Assembly (NCBI GenBank): GCA_947573135.1
Contig: CANPDU010000016.1
Location: forward strand, 1-64,000
DNA from: an uncultured Bacteroidales bacterium
Lineage (GTDB): Bacteria > Bacteroidota > Bacteroidia > Bacteroidales > Muribaculaceae
Reading direction: 5' to 3'
Length of the DNA: 64,000 nt
Shown: positions 1-8,903 of the stretch, piece after piece
How positions within the stretch are numbered: the first letter of the stretch is position 1
Layout: each line of letters begins with the position of its first letter
Notes under the pieces: generated by a model
What the model was told of the DNA's origin: nothing
Database searches by the model: none
What the model saw: the letters and a program-made list of their open reading frames with translations, nothing else
Made by a program: the position numbers and the translations under genes

Positions 1-47
1 CCCCGAGATTACAAATCACGTGCTCTGGCCAACTGAGCTAAAGAGGC
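1..47 (-). tRNA. tRNA-Thr (anticodon TGT), cut by the window edge
   Basis: The reverse strand from 47 reads as the acceptor 5' side, a D-arm containing AGCTCAGTTGG and an anticodon loop with TGT in the context GATTTGTAATC. That decodes ACA (Thr). The variable loop, T-arm and acceptor 3' side lie outside the window. A strong promoter box sits about 55 bases upstream (102-109). Anticodon and arms are read directly; the rest is inferred from standard tRNA structure. Confidence 0.85.
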
Positions 48-101
48 ATCGTTTTCAATTTTCTTTTGCGTCAGGAAGCTGTTGTTTCCCTTTTGCGGTT
101 G

Positions 102-132
102 CAAAGTTACGCAAAGTTTTCATTTCTCCAAA
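102..132 (-). promoter_or_regulatory. Bacteroidetes-type promoter for tRNA-Thr
   Basis: On the minus strand a perfect -7 box TAACTTTG (109-102) is preceded, after exactly 19 nt, by the -33 box TTTG (132-129). This spacing is the canonical one for the primary Bacteroidetes sigma factor. Confidence 0.75.
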
Positions 133-212
133 ATATTTCTCAATAATTTTTCTCCGTTTTTTAGCGGAGAAGCTGAAATAAAATTGTATTCAGCGTTTTG
201 CAGAAAGTGAGA

Positions 213-242
213 CGCCGCATAATCCATTCGGATTGTGCGGCG
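213..242 (-). terminator. Hairpin downstream of gdhA
   Basis: A 13-bp stem (213-225 with 230-242, one mismatch) with a 4-nt loop lies 29 bases past the gdhA stop codon. The U-tract after it is weak on the minus strand, so termination efficiency is uncertain. Confidence 0.6.
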
Positions 243-270
243 CCCTTATTGTACGGGTGTGTTTTCGCGA

Positions 271-1614
271 TCAGACTATACCTTGCATCATCATTGCGCG
301 TGCCACTTTGAGGAATGCAGCGGTGTTGGCGCCTTTAACATAATTGATGTAGCCGTCGGGCTGAGTGCCGTGTTCGACGCACTGGGCATGTATATCAGCC
401 ATTATGTTACGCAGCTTTGTGTCGACTTCTTCAGCCGTCCAGCTTTGCTTCTGAGAGTTTTGTGCCATTTCAAGACCCGAGACAGACACGCCTCCGGCAT
501 TTGCTGCTTTTCCGGGCGCGTAGAGTATTTTTGCGTCCTGCATTACTTTGATTGCTTCGGGTGTGGAAGGCATATTAGCGCCTTCGCTTACGGCGAAGCA
601 TCCGTTGGCAATTAGAGCGCGGGCGTCGTCGCCGTCGAGCTCGTTCTGTGTAGCAGAAGGCATTGCGATATCACATTTGACGTGCTTCCATGGCCGTTCG
701 TGAGCTAAATAGACGCATTTGTCGGGGTGTTTGGCAGCGAATTCGCTGATACGGCCGCGATAGAGAGTCTTCAGTTCGAATATCTCGTCGAAATCTGTTT
801 TGCTCAGCCCTTCGGCTGCGACTATCGAGCCGTCGCTGTCGCTGAACGATACTACTTTTGCACCGAGTGAGAGAAGTTTTTCTGCTGTATACAGTGCGAC
901 ATTGCCCGATCCTGATATCGCCACTTTTTTATCTTTGATATCGATGCCGCGTGTGGCGAGCATATTGAGCAGGAAGTAGACGTTTCCGTAGCCTGTCGCT
1001 TCGGGGCGCATGAGCGACCCTCCGAAATCAAGGCCTTTACCGGTAAACGTGCCGGTGAATTCGCGGGTCATTTTTTTGTACCAGCCGTACATATAACCGA
1101 CTTCGCGGGCTCCGACGCCTATATCTCCGGCCGGCACATCCGTGTCGGGGCCGATATGTCGGTAAAGTTCGGTCACGAAAGCCTGACAGAAGCGCATCAC
1201 TTCCATGTCGCTCTTGCCGCGCGGCGAGAAGTCGCTGCCGCCTTTGGCGCCGCCCATGGCGAGCGTGGTGAGCGAGTTTTTGAATGTCTGTTCGAACGCA
1301 AGAAATTTGAGAATTGAAAGATTGACCGAAGAGTGAAAGCGGATGCCGCCTTTATACGGGCCTATGGCATTGTTGTGCTGGATGCGGTAGCCCATGTTGT
1401 TTCTTACTTTGCCGTGGTCGTCGACCCATGACACGCGGAATGTATAGATGCGGTCAGGTATACATAATCTTTCTAAGAGATTATAGCGCTCGAATGTCGG
1501 GCATGCGTCATAGACATCGGCGATAGAGGTGACGACTTCTTCCACTGCCTGCAGATACTCCGGTTCATGGGGAAAACGACTTTTTAAGTCTTCGATAAAT
1601 CCTTTAACGTTCAT
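271..1614 (-). CDS. gdhA: NADP-specific glutamate dehydrogenase
   Basis: Catalyses the reversible reductive amination of 2-oxoglutarate to glutamate in the cytoplasm, a main ammonium assimilation route. The 447-residue length is that of hexameric bacterial GDH. The substrate-binding segment PYKGGIRF (residues 86-93) and MGGAKGG (120-126, with the catalytic Lys124) are intact, and the Rossmann loop GSGNVA is at 235-240. The KGG/GSDF signature matches the NADP-type enzymes. It is monocistronic on the minus strand, with a promoter at 1698-1729 and a hairpin after it. Its strand and position next to tRNA-Thr give no functional link. The start at 1614 gives the full family N-terminus. Confidence 0.95.
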   Translation of the reverse strand: MNVKGFIEDLKSRFPHEPEYLQAVEEVVTSIADVYDACPTFERYNLLERLCIPDRIYTFRVSWVDDHGKVRNNMGYRIQHNNAIGPYKGGIRFHSSVNLSILKFLAFEQTFKNSLTTLAMGGAKGGSDFSPRGKSDMEVMRFCQAFVTELYRHIGPDTDVPAGDIGVGAREVGYMYGWYKKMTREFTGTFTGKGLDFGGSLMRPEATGYGNVYFLLNMLATRGIDIKDKKVAISGSGNVALYTAEKLLSLGAKVVSFSDSDGSIVAAEGLSKTDFDEIFELKTLYRGRISEFAAKHPDKCVYLAHERPWKHVKCDIAMPSATQNELDGDDARALIANGCFAVSEGANMPSTPEAIKVMQDAKILYAPGKAANAGGVSVSGLEMAQNSQKQSWTAEEVDTKLRNIMADIHAQCVEHGTQPDGYINYVKGANTAAFLKVARAMMMQGIV

Positions 1615-1697
1615 TTTTTACTGGATTGGCCTTGTTGAATAATTAGTTTGTGACGTCTGCTTTTGTCATTTTGACGTCATTTTGATTTGTTTTGACG

Positions 1698-1729
1698 CAA
1701 AATTATATATTTTGCATCTATCTGACAAA
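1698..1729 (-). promoter_or_regulatory. Promoter of gdhA
   Basis: On the minus strand, -7 box TAATTTTG (1705-1698) with a TTTG -33 box (1729-1726) 20 nt upstream. It predicts a 5' UTR of about 75 nt. Confidence 0.6.
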
Positions 1730-1781
1730 TTTTGTCACAATAATTGTGAATTATTTAACAAAAACTCAATCCGATGTCCGG

Positions 1782-2507
1782 TCATGGCTTTAAAATAAGT
1801 TCGATATGACCGATTTTAATGTCTGCTGAAAAAATTAGAGGCAGTTTTGATGACTTGTCGATCTGAACAGTCACGGGATAGTTGCTCATGACACCGTGAT
1901 AACTGTAATTGAACATGAGTTTATGAGTTTCCTGTTCGTTTAAACTGTCGTCTCCGAGATAATCTATCTGGAGTTGCTGCACGTCTCCGTCAGGGAGATT
2001 CACTGCGATATCGATCTTTTGACCAGGGGTGAGCGCAGAGTAGTCAAGTTGCTGAAAATAGTAAAACAGTGCCAGCATATCCGTGGAGATTGTTACAGCT
2101 TCCATCGTTCCGCTGCTCGCATTGAGATTGCCTTCTCCATTGATGTTTTTATATTTGGCCGGATCTGAAAAGTCAATCTGCGGGTGACGTGCGTTAGGTT
2201 TGGTATACCACCCGTTCTCATATGTGACATTTTCACGGCTTAGGCCCGGACCTTCGACCATCGTTGCGATAAGAGTGTCGCTGATTGCGTAGACACGGTG
2301 TCCGATAGGGATACTTTTGCCGTTGAAAGTACCGGTGAACCTGTCGCCGTCGAGATCGAAAGTGATTAAGGCATTGCCGGCCGATATATTGATGAAGCCG
2401 TAATGATAGGAGGCTTCGTAGCATAGAGTTTTATTTTGCAGAGCGATCTGAGCGTAAAGGCCGCACGCGAGTGACAGCGCTATAACCGTAAATAACAGGC
2501 GTTTCAT
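1782..2507 (-). CDS. DUF3108 domain-containing exported protein
   Basis: A 241-residue protein with an N-terminal signal peptide (basic start, hydrophobic core, AlaGln cleavage region near residue 20). After it come alternating short beta strands typical of the DUF3108 family, which is periplasmic or outer-membrane associated and of unknown function. The family is recalled from pattern (early CYEASYHYG segment, late LIFSADIKIG segment), not from a search. It stands alone between gdhA and the tpx terminator. No catalytic motif is visible. No function is claimed beyond an exported, beta-rich envelope protein. Confidence 0.7.
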   Translation of the reverse strand: MKRLLFTVIALSLACGLYAQIALQNKTLCYEASYHYGFINISAGNALITFDLDGDRFTGTFNGKSIPIGHRVYAISDTLIATMVEGPGLSRENVTYENGWYTKPNARHPQIDFSDPAKYKNINGEGNLNASSGTMEAVTISTDMLALFYYFQQLDYSALTPGQKIDIAVNLPDGDVQQLQIDYLGDDSLNEQETHKLMFNYSYHGVMSNYPVTVQIDKSSKLPLIFSADIKIGHIELILKP

Positions 2508-2573
2508 ACTTTTGTGATTGTTATGTGATATAATGAATAACCGTTTATATGCTTTAATGTTTCTGTTTAATTG

Positions 2574-2613
2574 AAAACCGCGGAAATGACGTGACTGTCA
2601 TTCCCGCGGTTTT
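2574..2613 (-). terminator. Strong terminator hairpin downstream of tpx
   Basis: A near-perfect inverted repeat: AAAACCGCGG pairs with CCGCGGTTTT and the stem continues inward through AATGAC/GTCATT around a 6-nt loop. Flanking A and T runs make it work in either direction; tpx ends 37 bases upstream on the minus strand. Confidence 0.85.
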
Positions 2614-2649
2614 ATCTGACGGTTATGAGGGATAGGTGCGTGTGTCGGT

Positions 2650-3156
2650 TCAATCGTTTTTCAGAACGTAGATCGCTCCGTCATAGTCCGGCTCGTGGGT
2701 AATCTCTTCTACGAGATCCGAATATATGATGTTGCCGTTTTCGTCGATTATAAAAACCGCTCTTGCAAGCAGTCCGGCAAGAGGACCGTCAACCATTGTC
2801 AGTCCGTAATCCTTGCCGAAATCTGGCGAGCGGAAAGCCGAAGCGGCCACAACTCCGTCAATGCCTTCGGCCGTACAGAAGCGCGATATCGCGAACGGCA
2901 GATCCATCGACACGCATACTACGGCTGTATTCTTGAACATGGACGCCTCTTTGTTAAAGCGGCGCACAGAAGCGGCGCACACAGGGGTGTCGAGGCTTGG
3001 AAAGACATTGAGCACAATGCGTTTGCCTGCAAAACTTTTTTCGGATATTTCGTTCAGATCCTTGTCCACAAGTTTGAACTGCGGAGCTTTTTCTCCGGCC
3101 ACAGGTACATTGCCGTAGGTTTTGACTGCCATACCTTTAAAGAATATTGTTTCCAT
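2650..3156 (-). CDS. tpx: Thiol peroxidase (atypical 2-Cys peroxiredoxin)
   Basis: Reduces hydrogen and lipid peroxides using thioredoxin. The 168-residue length equals the family norm. The peroxidatic Cys60 lies in the motif FPSLDTPVC and the resolving Cys94 in SRFCTAEG, the same spacing as the characterised E. coli enzyme (Cys61/Cys95). The start at 3156 gives the usual family N-terminus (ETIFFKG). It is followed by a strong hairpin terminator. The next gene upstream is an exported thioredoxin-fold protein 35 bases away on the same strand, so co-transcription is possible; no clear promoter box is seen directly in front of tpx. Confidence 0.93.
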   Translation of the reverse strand: METIFFKGMAVKTYGNVPVAGEKAPQFKLVDKDLNEISEKSFAGKRIVLNVFPSLDTPVCAASVRRFNKEASMFKNTAVVCVSMDLPFAISRFCTAEGIDGVVAASAFRSPDFGKDYGLTMVDGPLAGLLARAVFIIDENGNIIYSDLVEEITHEPDYDGAIYVLKND

Positions 3157-3191
3157 ATCTATGACTTTGATTATTATTATTAAACAAGCTC

Positions 3192-4394
3192 TTAATGTCC
3201 GGCAGCTAATGCCGTCTTCTGTATAACAAAGTCATCTATGTCATTGTTGAAGCCTATCATTAAATCTTTGACTGTGGCATTGCGGTCACAGATCAGGATG
3301 ACAGGCATCGAGCTTATTCCGCAGTCGCGTGCGAGACCGCGCGCGCTCATAAGCAAATGCTCCCCGGGGCGTATTCCTCCGGTGAGACTCTCGATAGTCT
3401 CTATTTTATTGTTGACGAAAGCCAGAATCAGATCGGCCTGCATAGGGAGGGCATCGACGGCTTCGCGCAATTTTTTTATTGTGTTTGCAGTCGAACCGAC
3501 CTCAGCGTCAAGGACCGCTATTATTGTCGGAACGGCAAATCCGCCGCCTTTGTCGTGTGCATAGCGTTCGCCTGTTGTGGTTGGAGCCGTGAACGACGGC
3601 AGTCTCCGGCCGGGCATGTTTTCAAGTCGAAAGGAACTTTCGCGGTATTTTTCAAAAATTTCAGGATATAGGCTCATCAATGCCTCCTCTGATCTGGCGA
3701 CTGAAATATCACCTGATTTATTGTCATCATACACAGCGGTGATAAGCTGTTCGCTGATCTGACCGGGGTTGCTGATAAATTCGATTCTTTTGGGGTTAAG
3801 ACTTTCTTTGTCAAATATGTATAGGAATTCCAGCGCTTCTATGCCGCGGAAACTCCTTGTGCCGTCAATTGCTATAACATGCTCGCGCGAAATAACAGTG
3901 TCCTGATGGACTGTGTATTCATATGTCGTGTCGCTCTGCATTGACTTCAGCGTCCGGCCGACAAATTGGGGCAGCAGATCGCAGAATTGTGCCTGATTTT
4001 GGACTCCGACATTCGTTTTACCTCCCGGACTGAATGGTATTGCGTCCCATTCGGCGTGGTATTCCTGAAGCCGTTGGTCGCGGTAGCGGTAATGATGACC
4101 GGGAAAATATGATGAGAAGCCTTCCGAACGGTTGCCGTCTTTTTCAAGCGACCATTCGATCAGATAGTCGGCCATGCCGAGAGTATCGTTGTCGGCAGCT
4201 GCGTCTGAGGCGATCCTGATGTTATACACTACCGGAAATTCTGATGTCGGTAGCAATACCTCATAGTTCACGGCTGACTTATAGCCACTTTCGTTGGTCA
4301 GACTTGCGGCCAGATCTTCAATTGTGAGTTTTTTGGCGGACGGTGTGCCAACACACAGACACACCGCCGCAGCAAATGTGATGAATGTTTTCAT
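3192..4394 (-). CDS. Exported thioredoxin-fold protein without a CXXC motif
   Basis: A 400-residue protein with a signal peptide (about residues 1-20). The central region is of unknown family. The C-terminal third resembles a thioredoxin/TlpA fold: a strand-helix pattern and a cis-Pro type segment SSMPVILICDRN near residue 360. The place where the CXXC redox pair should sit reads AEVGSTANT instead, so it probably does not do disulphide chemistry. It follows the GLPGLI/barrel genes on the same strand (74-base gap) and may belong to that envelope unit. Family assignment is by fold pattern only; the N-terminal part is unrecognised. Confidence 0.55.
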   Translation of the reverse strand: MKTFITFAAAVCLCVGTPSAKKLTIEDLAASLTNESGYKSAVNYEVLLPTSEFPVVYNIRIASDAAADNDTLGMADYLIEWSLEKDGNRSEGFSSYFPGHHYRYRDQRLQEYHAEWDAIPFSPGGKTNVGVQNQAQFCDLLPQFVGRTLKSMQSDTTYEYTVHQDTVISREHVIAIDGTRSFRGIEALEFLYIFDKESLNPKRIEFISNPGQISEQLITAVYDDNKSGDISVARSEEALMSLYPEIFEKYRESSFRLENMPGRRLPSFTAPTTTGERYAHDKGGGFAVPTIIAVLDAEVGSTANTIKKLREAVDALPMQADLILAFVNNKIETIESLTGGIRPGEHLLMSARGLARDCGISSMPVILICDRNATVKDLMIGFNNDIDDFVIQKTALAAGH

Positions 4395-4468
4395 ATTATT
4401 ATAATGTGTGTTTTTGCCAAAATGTTTTATCTCCCCGAAAATTTTTTCAATATCCGTCGGCTGATTTG

Positions 4469-5302
4469 TCAGTGATAGTCGGTTTCAATGAGGTCGACTA
4501 CCGACGCCGGAGCGAATGTTATGCCGGTCGCATCGCTTCCGTCTTCATTTTTTACGATGGTCACTCCTTCTCCGCCGAATTGGGCGTTTATCTTTCCAAG
4601 CGGATTGTCAAGGAATGCGCGTTTTGCCTTCAAAAAGCTCTTGCGGTCTGTCTTCTCGTATTGGTCTGTCAGATACACCGTGCCGACAGGTTTTGTTGTC
4701 AGCTGTATTCCCGTTGCTGAGAAACTGTATTTCCCGTCTTCACACGATGCCTCCAGTATAAGACCCGGCAGCCCTCCGAGTTTCCACGGACCGTTGGAAA
4801 CCGGAATCTCCGGTGAGAACCACGCAGTCCATTTTCTGCCGTGAAAATCGATTGTTGCTTTGACGCATTCATATCCTAAGATAGTTTTAGCAGAGTCTGA
4901 AATCTCCCATGCCCATTCTTCGGGTGTTTCATCGTAATATAATTTGTCGAGGCCGGCGGTATCATAACAGCGTATGTTGTTATTAGATTTAACTACATAG
5001 TAGCTGCCGTCTTTGCGAGGCAATTCGTCCATCTTGCCGCCGAGATATGCGCTGCGTGTCATTTCTTGCAACTTCGCGGTGCCTTCTGGCGTCGAATTCA
5101 GAGAATCTATATACTCGGTTTTAGGAGAGAAAAATTTTGACTCCGCATTGTTAGCGAGCAGAATGTACTGATTTTTTACATCTGCTTTGCCATTCTTGAA
5201 ATTCGGAGAAATTGACGTGTAGCTGACCTCGATGTCAGCAGTCTGAGCCATTGTAGCTGTCGCCACAATGCACGCGATGAATAATGTGATTAGTTTGTTC
5301 AT
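4469..5302 (-). CDS. GLPGLI family exported protein (downstream copy)
   Basis: A 277-residue protein with a signal peptide ending near Ala-Gln (residues 19-20). It carries the hallmark sequence GLPGLILEA, preceded by an aromatic segment WTAWFSPEIP and followed by beta-strand repeats. The GLPGLI family is Bacteroidetes-specific and of unknown function, often encoded beside outer-membrane receptors. Its ATG overlaps the stop codon of the barrel gene by 4 bases (ATGA), so translation is coupled. It shares with the other copy (7881-8750) the segment S-K-(F/Y)-(F/Y), the -YxDSL-STP-G- block and the C-terminal residues ETDYH, which suggests a duplication within the operon. Confidence 0.85.
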   Translation of the reverse strand: MNKLITLFIACIVATATMAQTADIEVSYTSISPNFKNGKADVKNQYILLANNAESKFFSPKTEYIDSLNSTPEGTAKLQEMTRSAYLGGKMDELPRKDGSYYVVKSNNNIRCYDTAGLDKLYYDETPEEWAWEISDSAKTILGYECVKATIDFHGRKWTAWFSPEIPVSNGPWKLGGLPGLILEASCEDGKYSFSATGIQLTTKPVGTVYLTDQYEKTDRKSFLKAKRAFLDNPLGKINAQFGGEGVTIVKNEDGSDATGITFAPASVVDLIETDYH

Positions 5303-7878
5303 TTTCTTAGAGATATTGAGATTAGCAGCTCGCGTCCGCGGAGCCGGCGCTGACTCTCGAATGAATTAAGTTGACTGTAGGTAGTGTAATTGTAGGTGCG
5401 CTGATTGAAGATATTGCTCAATGATGCAGACAGCTCCAGTCGCTTGTTGAGCTTGTAGATTAACTTTGTATCGAGCAGAAACACATTTTTAAATCGATCG
5501 GCGGTGATCTCGTTGCGGTAGTGTTCACCGCTTATGTGCCATTCCCATTTCTTATGGGGCATGATGTTGAGCAGCAATTCATTTTCCATATTGCTGAGCC
5601 AGGATGCATTGGTGCTGTTCATGGCGAGTCGGCTTGACGTCCGTTCGAAACGGTAGTCAAAACTGAGCCAGCGCAACGGCGCGCCGTTGATTTTGGCTCC
5701 CGCCGACCAGGATGTGCCGACTGAATTGACAGCACTGTTTTCTGAGATAAGATGTGACTCTTGGCGGCTGAACGAGCCGTTTACGTTAGCGCTTCCTCGC
5801 ATAAAATCAAGAGTTTTACCGATATTTCCGCTTGCCATAAGCATCTGTCCGTCACTTTTCGCCGATGTGTAGGAGTAGACCACATAGTCGCCGTAAAGCT
5901 GCTGTGCCAGCGTATAGGGATTGTGGCTCCACGACTGCATTACGAAAGCGTTGGCAAACAGTCCGCGCCGGGTATGCTTGTAAGAAATGTTGGCTGATGC
6001 GCTCTGTGAAGTCGAATTGTAGAAGTCATCGACACCACGACGAAAAGAGCGATAGTTTGTCATCACATACCCGGGTTGTATGAGACTCAGATCCATAGGA
6101 GATCTGCCCGAACTGCCTCTAACGCCTATCGAGATGCGGCTGTTGGGTTTCCAGTTCATGCTCAGCGATGGCGAGAAATATACCTCATTGCGGATTGCAA
6201 GAGCCTTGTCGAAGGTATAGTGCGTGAAGCTGATAGGAGCATTGAGCGTAAAATTCATACGTTTAACCCAATACTCAAGTTTCGGAGTGGCATATACCGT
6301 GAAATAGTTAGTGCTCAGTATATTCGCTGTCTCTCCCGGTATTTCTTCAGGCATATCGGGCAATTCTGTATTGAGGGTACGGAAATATCCCTTGACCCCT
6401 CCTTCAAGACTGATCGTGATACCCTTGATGGAAAAGGCATAAGCTGCGCTTTCGTTGGTATGGAATGCATGATCTTTTACCATCTGACGCATAAAATTGT
6501 CATCCATAGAGACAGAAAGCGTCTGCGGCAGTGACTCCCATTTGTTTTTGCTTATGAAAGTTACGAGGTGCTTACCGCTGAAGCGCTTGATAAGCTTGAA
6601 ATCGTTGCCTGCATAATAGTCCGGGAGCGATGCTGTTTGGTTGTTGCGTAATGAACCTGTGACGCCGAGATGCACATCATCCCAGTCTATGTTCGTTTTA
6701 AGGGTGTTATTGATAAACGCTGTCTTTTGGTTCAGCTCATATATAAATTTCCCTGACAACGAGTGTGAACGGTCGGCTCCGTCGCTGTTTTCGGTGACGA
6801 CCCGATTGCCGTCATTAAGAAAGTAGGTTGTTACATTGGATGCCTCGGCGGTGATACGGTTGAATGAATAGTCAATCTGCGCCTTGACTTCGCCCTGACT
6901 CAGTTTCCACAGTGCGTTTGTCGAAACAAGAGCCGAGCGGTTGAACAACGTGCGTTTCCGGCTCAAATTCGGCACAACTGGCAGCGACACCCCGACATAT
7001 CGGCTGAGGGTGGTCCCTCGTCGGGAGGCAAAGAAATCTGTTGCCTGTGACGAGAGGTCTTCGCCGGTATTGTTTGTTTTGAATGTCGTTATATTTTGAA
7101 AATTGGGCATTACAGCCATGGCGAACAGCTCTCCGTCCCATACCGCGCCTTCGGGCTGCCACGAGTAGCCGCCTCCGGCATCGCCGTGAAAACTCCACGT
7201 GGCTTTTGCCTTGTTTTTGAGTTTAAGGTTGATTGCCGCCTTGTCGGAGAAGGATATGCCCGACAGCACCTGCATCGGCTGATGGTTCTCCATGACCTCG
7301 ACAGCGCCTACATCCTCGTGGCTTATGCCGTTGGTGGCTATGCCGTATTTTCCGCCGAGCAGGTCGGAGCCTTCGATATAGAATTTGTTGATGTCTTCGC
7401 CCTGATACTGTATCTTGCCTGAACTTTCAACATTTATGCCGGGCATCCGTTTTAAGACATCGCCGATCGAACGGTCCTGCTGCTGGGCAAAGCTGCCGAC
7501 ATTATAGCTGATGGTATCGCCCTGCTCTCTTATGCGGTCGGCTTTGACGGTTACCTCTTTAAGCAAAGTTGCGCCGGGCTCAAGTGCAATTGTGACAGGA
7601 AATGAAATGCTGTCAAGTCCGACACTCTGTTTTTTGAAACTCATCATAGTCACATCTAATGAGCATCCCGACACCGACGGCATTGCTATCTGAAAACTGC
7701 CGTCTGTTTTGGTTGAGGTAAATTTCCTGATCTTGCCGTCTGGTCCTTTTATTATAACAGATGCGCCTGCCAGCGGCTCGTCGCTCTGCGTGTCAACGAC
7801 CGTGCCGGTTACATTTATCTGCGCCGAAGCGCCGACTGCGGTCAGCATGCACACCAGATATACTATAATGCGGTTCAT
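5299..7878 (-). CDS. Outer-membrane plug/beta-barrel protein with CarboxypepD-like domain
   Basis: An 859-residue exported protein: signal peptide (1-19); a carboxypeptidase-regulatory-like beta-sandwich (about 20-110, starting INVTGTVVD); a TonB-type plug (about 110-230, with DVLKRMPGINV and the VEVMENHQP segment); then an outer-membrane barrel ending in a C-terminal strand with the final residues SISLRK. It is shorter than a classical SusC, and no SusD partner is nearby. Instead it is flanked by two GLPGLI proteins, 2 bases downstream of one and overlapping the other by 4 bases. Probably an outer-membrane import or assembly protein; substrate unknown. Confidence 0.8.
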   Translation of the reverse strand: MNRIIVYLVCMLTAVGASAQINVTGTVVDTQSDEPLAGASVIIKGPDGKIRKFTSTKTDGSFQIAMPSVSGCSLDVTMMSFKKQSVGLDSISFPVTIALEPGATLLKEVTVKADRIREQGDTISYNVGSFAQQQDRSIGDVLKRMPGINVESSGKIQYQGEDINKFYIEGSDLLGGKYGIATNGISHEDVGAVEVMENHQPMQVLSGISFSDKAAINLKLKNKAKATWSFHGDAGGGYSWQPEGAVWDGELFAMAVMPNFQNITTFKTNNTGEDLSSQATDFFASRRGTTLSRYVGVSLPVVPNLSRKRTLFNRSALVSTNALWKLSQGEVKAQIDYSFNRITAEASNVTTYFLNDGNRVVTENSDGADRSHSLSGKFIYELNQKTAFINNTLKTNIDWDDVHLGVTGSLRNNQTASLPDYYAGNDFKLIKRFSGKHLVTFISKNKWESLPQTLSVSMDDNFMRQMVKDHAFHTNESAAYAFSIKGITISLEGGVKGYFRTLNTELPDMPEEIPGETANILSTNYFTVYATPKLEYWVKRMNFTLNAPISFTHYTFDKALAIRNEVYFSPSLSMNWKPNSRISIGVRGSSGRSPMDLSLIQPGYVMTNYRSFRRGVDDFYNSTSQSASANISYKHTRRGLFANAFVMQSWSHNPYTLAQQLYGDYVVYSYTSAKSDGQMLMASGNIGKTLDFMRGSANVNGSFSRQESHLISENSAVNSVGTSWSAGAKINGAPLRWLSFDYRFERTSSRLAMNSTNASWLSNMENELLLNIMPHKKWEWHISGEHYRNEITADRFKNVFLLDTKLIYKLNKRLELSASLSNIFNQRTYNYTTYSQLNSFESQRRLRGRELLISISLRK

Positions 7879-7880
7879 AG

Positions 7881-8750
7881 TCAGTGATAGTCTGTCTCGA
7901 GAAAATCGATGTTCTGAGTATTTTCTTTTCGTGGTTTCGGTGTCGCCAAATCAATTTTGCTCCCGTCAGGCGTTTCCATTATCATGGCTCTTGAGTATGC
8001 GTCAGCACCCCTGCGATAGGCTGCATATGCCTTTAGCATGTCGATCCGCTTCATTTTATCATATTGTTTTGGCTGATATATCGGATACATTTTTTGATTG
8101 CTGTTTTCTATACCCGTTGCGGTGAAGTTATGCTGTGAGGTGTCATCAGCGGCTTCGAGAATCAGACCGGGAAGTCCGCAGAGTTTCCACGGACCGTCCT
8201 GTAACGGTATTTCGGGCGAGAACCATGCTGTCCAGTGCCGTCCGTGATAGTCCGTTTGTGCCATCACACATTCATATCCTAAAATGTTCTTCGTCGAATC
8301 ATTTATCTGCCAGGCAATTTCAGAGAACGGTTCGCTGTATCGGCCTCTTTCCATCAGTCCGTAAGCATCGTAAACGGTTGTTTCTTTATCTCGGTGCGAT
8401 TTGAAAACATAAATATATCCTTTGCGTCGAGGTATTGCGGAGTCATCGCCGGTCTTCAGATATTGGTCGATCCCGATTGTCATCAGTTGATCGCTCAGCT
8501 TTCTGCCTTGTGGAGTAGAATCGAGCGAATCAAGATATTCGTTGTTCCGGTTATAGTATTTCGAACAGTCTGAGTTTGCCAGCAGGATATATTCATAGTC
8601 ATGTGTCAGCACACTTCCGTCATTGCGCAGGTCAAGATGATGATAGAGATAGCTGACTTTCAGTTCGGCTGTAGGTTCGTTTTTTTTCGCATCCATTGAA
8701 ATTACGAGGCAGAGCGCCAGTGATGTGATGATAAATTTGATTGCCTTCAT
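7881..8750 (-). CDS. GLPGLI family exported protein (upstream copy)
   Basis: A 289-residue protein with a signal peptide (about 1-21), the block YLDSLDSTPQG, the aromatic segment WTAWFSPEIP and the motif GLPGLILEA. Like the downstream paralogue it ends in ETDYH. It is the first gene of the unit GLPGLI-barrel-GLPGLI, only 2 bases before the barrel start. A perfect TAnnTTTG box is found upstream on the minus strand (8778-8771). The intergenic region is shared with the divergent Crp/Fnr gene, so the regulator may act on both. Function unknown. Confidence 0.85.
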   Translation of the reverse strand: MKAIKFIITSLALCLVISMDAKKNEPTAELKVSYLYHHLDLRNDGSVLTHDYEYILLANSDCSKYYNRNNEYLDSLDSTPQGRKLSDQLMTIGIDQYLKTGDDSAIPRRKGYIYVFKSHRDKETTVYDAYGLMERGRYSEPFSEIAWQINDSTKNILGYECVMAQTDYHGRHWTAWFSPEIPLQDGPWKLCGLPGLILEAADDTSQHNFTATGIENSNQKMYPIYQPKQYDKMKRIDMLKAYAAYRRGADAYSRAMIMETPDGSKIDLATPKPRKENTQNIDFLETDYH

Positions 8751-8770
8751 ATCTTTTTCATTTAAGACAC

Positions 8771-8778
8771 CAAAATTA
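8771..8778 (-). promoter_or_regulatory. -7 promoter box for the GLPGLI/barrel operon
   Basis: The minus strand reads TAATTTTG, a perfect TAnnTTTG box, about 20 bases before the start codon at 8750. No TTTG -33 box lies at the ideal distance (the nearest is 26 nt away), so activation by a regulator is possible. Confidence 0.55.
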
Positions 8779-8851
8779 TTGTTTTGTTACAATATATGTC
8801 TCGACAAATGTTGCTTTTTGAGTAGATAACCGGCTGAATTAAATATTTTTA

Positions 8852-8860
8852 GGGGGGGGG
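8852..8860. repeat. G9 homopolymer in divergent intergenic region
   Basis: Nine consecutive G residues lie between the divergent GLPGLI and Crp/Fnr genes, 14 bases before the 29-bp palindrome. Tracts like this are prone to slippage and may vary in length; they are also prone to sequencing error. Confidence 0.7.
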
Positions 8861-8874
8861 TAACAGATATTAAC

Positions 8875-8903
8875 ATATTATCATTCCGACGGAATGATAA
8901 TAT
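8875..8903. promoter_or_regulatory. 29-bp perfect palindrome, candidate operator
   Basis: ATATTATCATTCC and its exact reverse complement flank the 3-base centre GAC. It ends 14 bases before a TAACTTCG box (8918-8925, one mismatch to TAnnTTTG) and 48 bases before the start codon at 8952. The position suits autoregulation by the encoded Crp/Fnr protein or control of the divergent operon. It differs from the classical TTGAT-N4-ATCAA FNR site. Confidence 0.65.
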
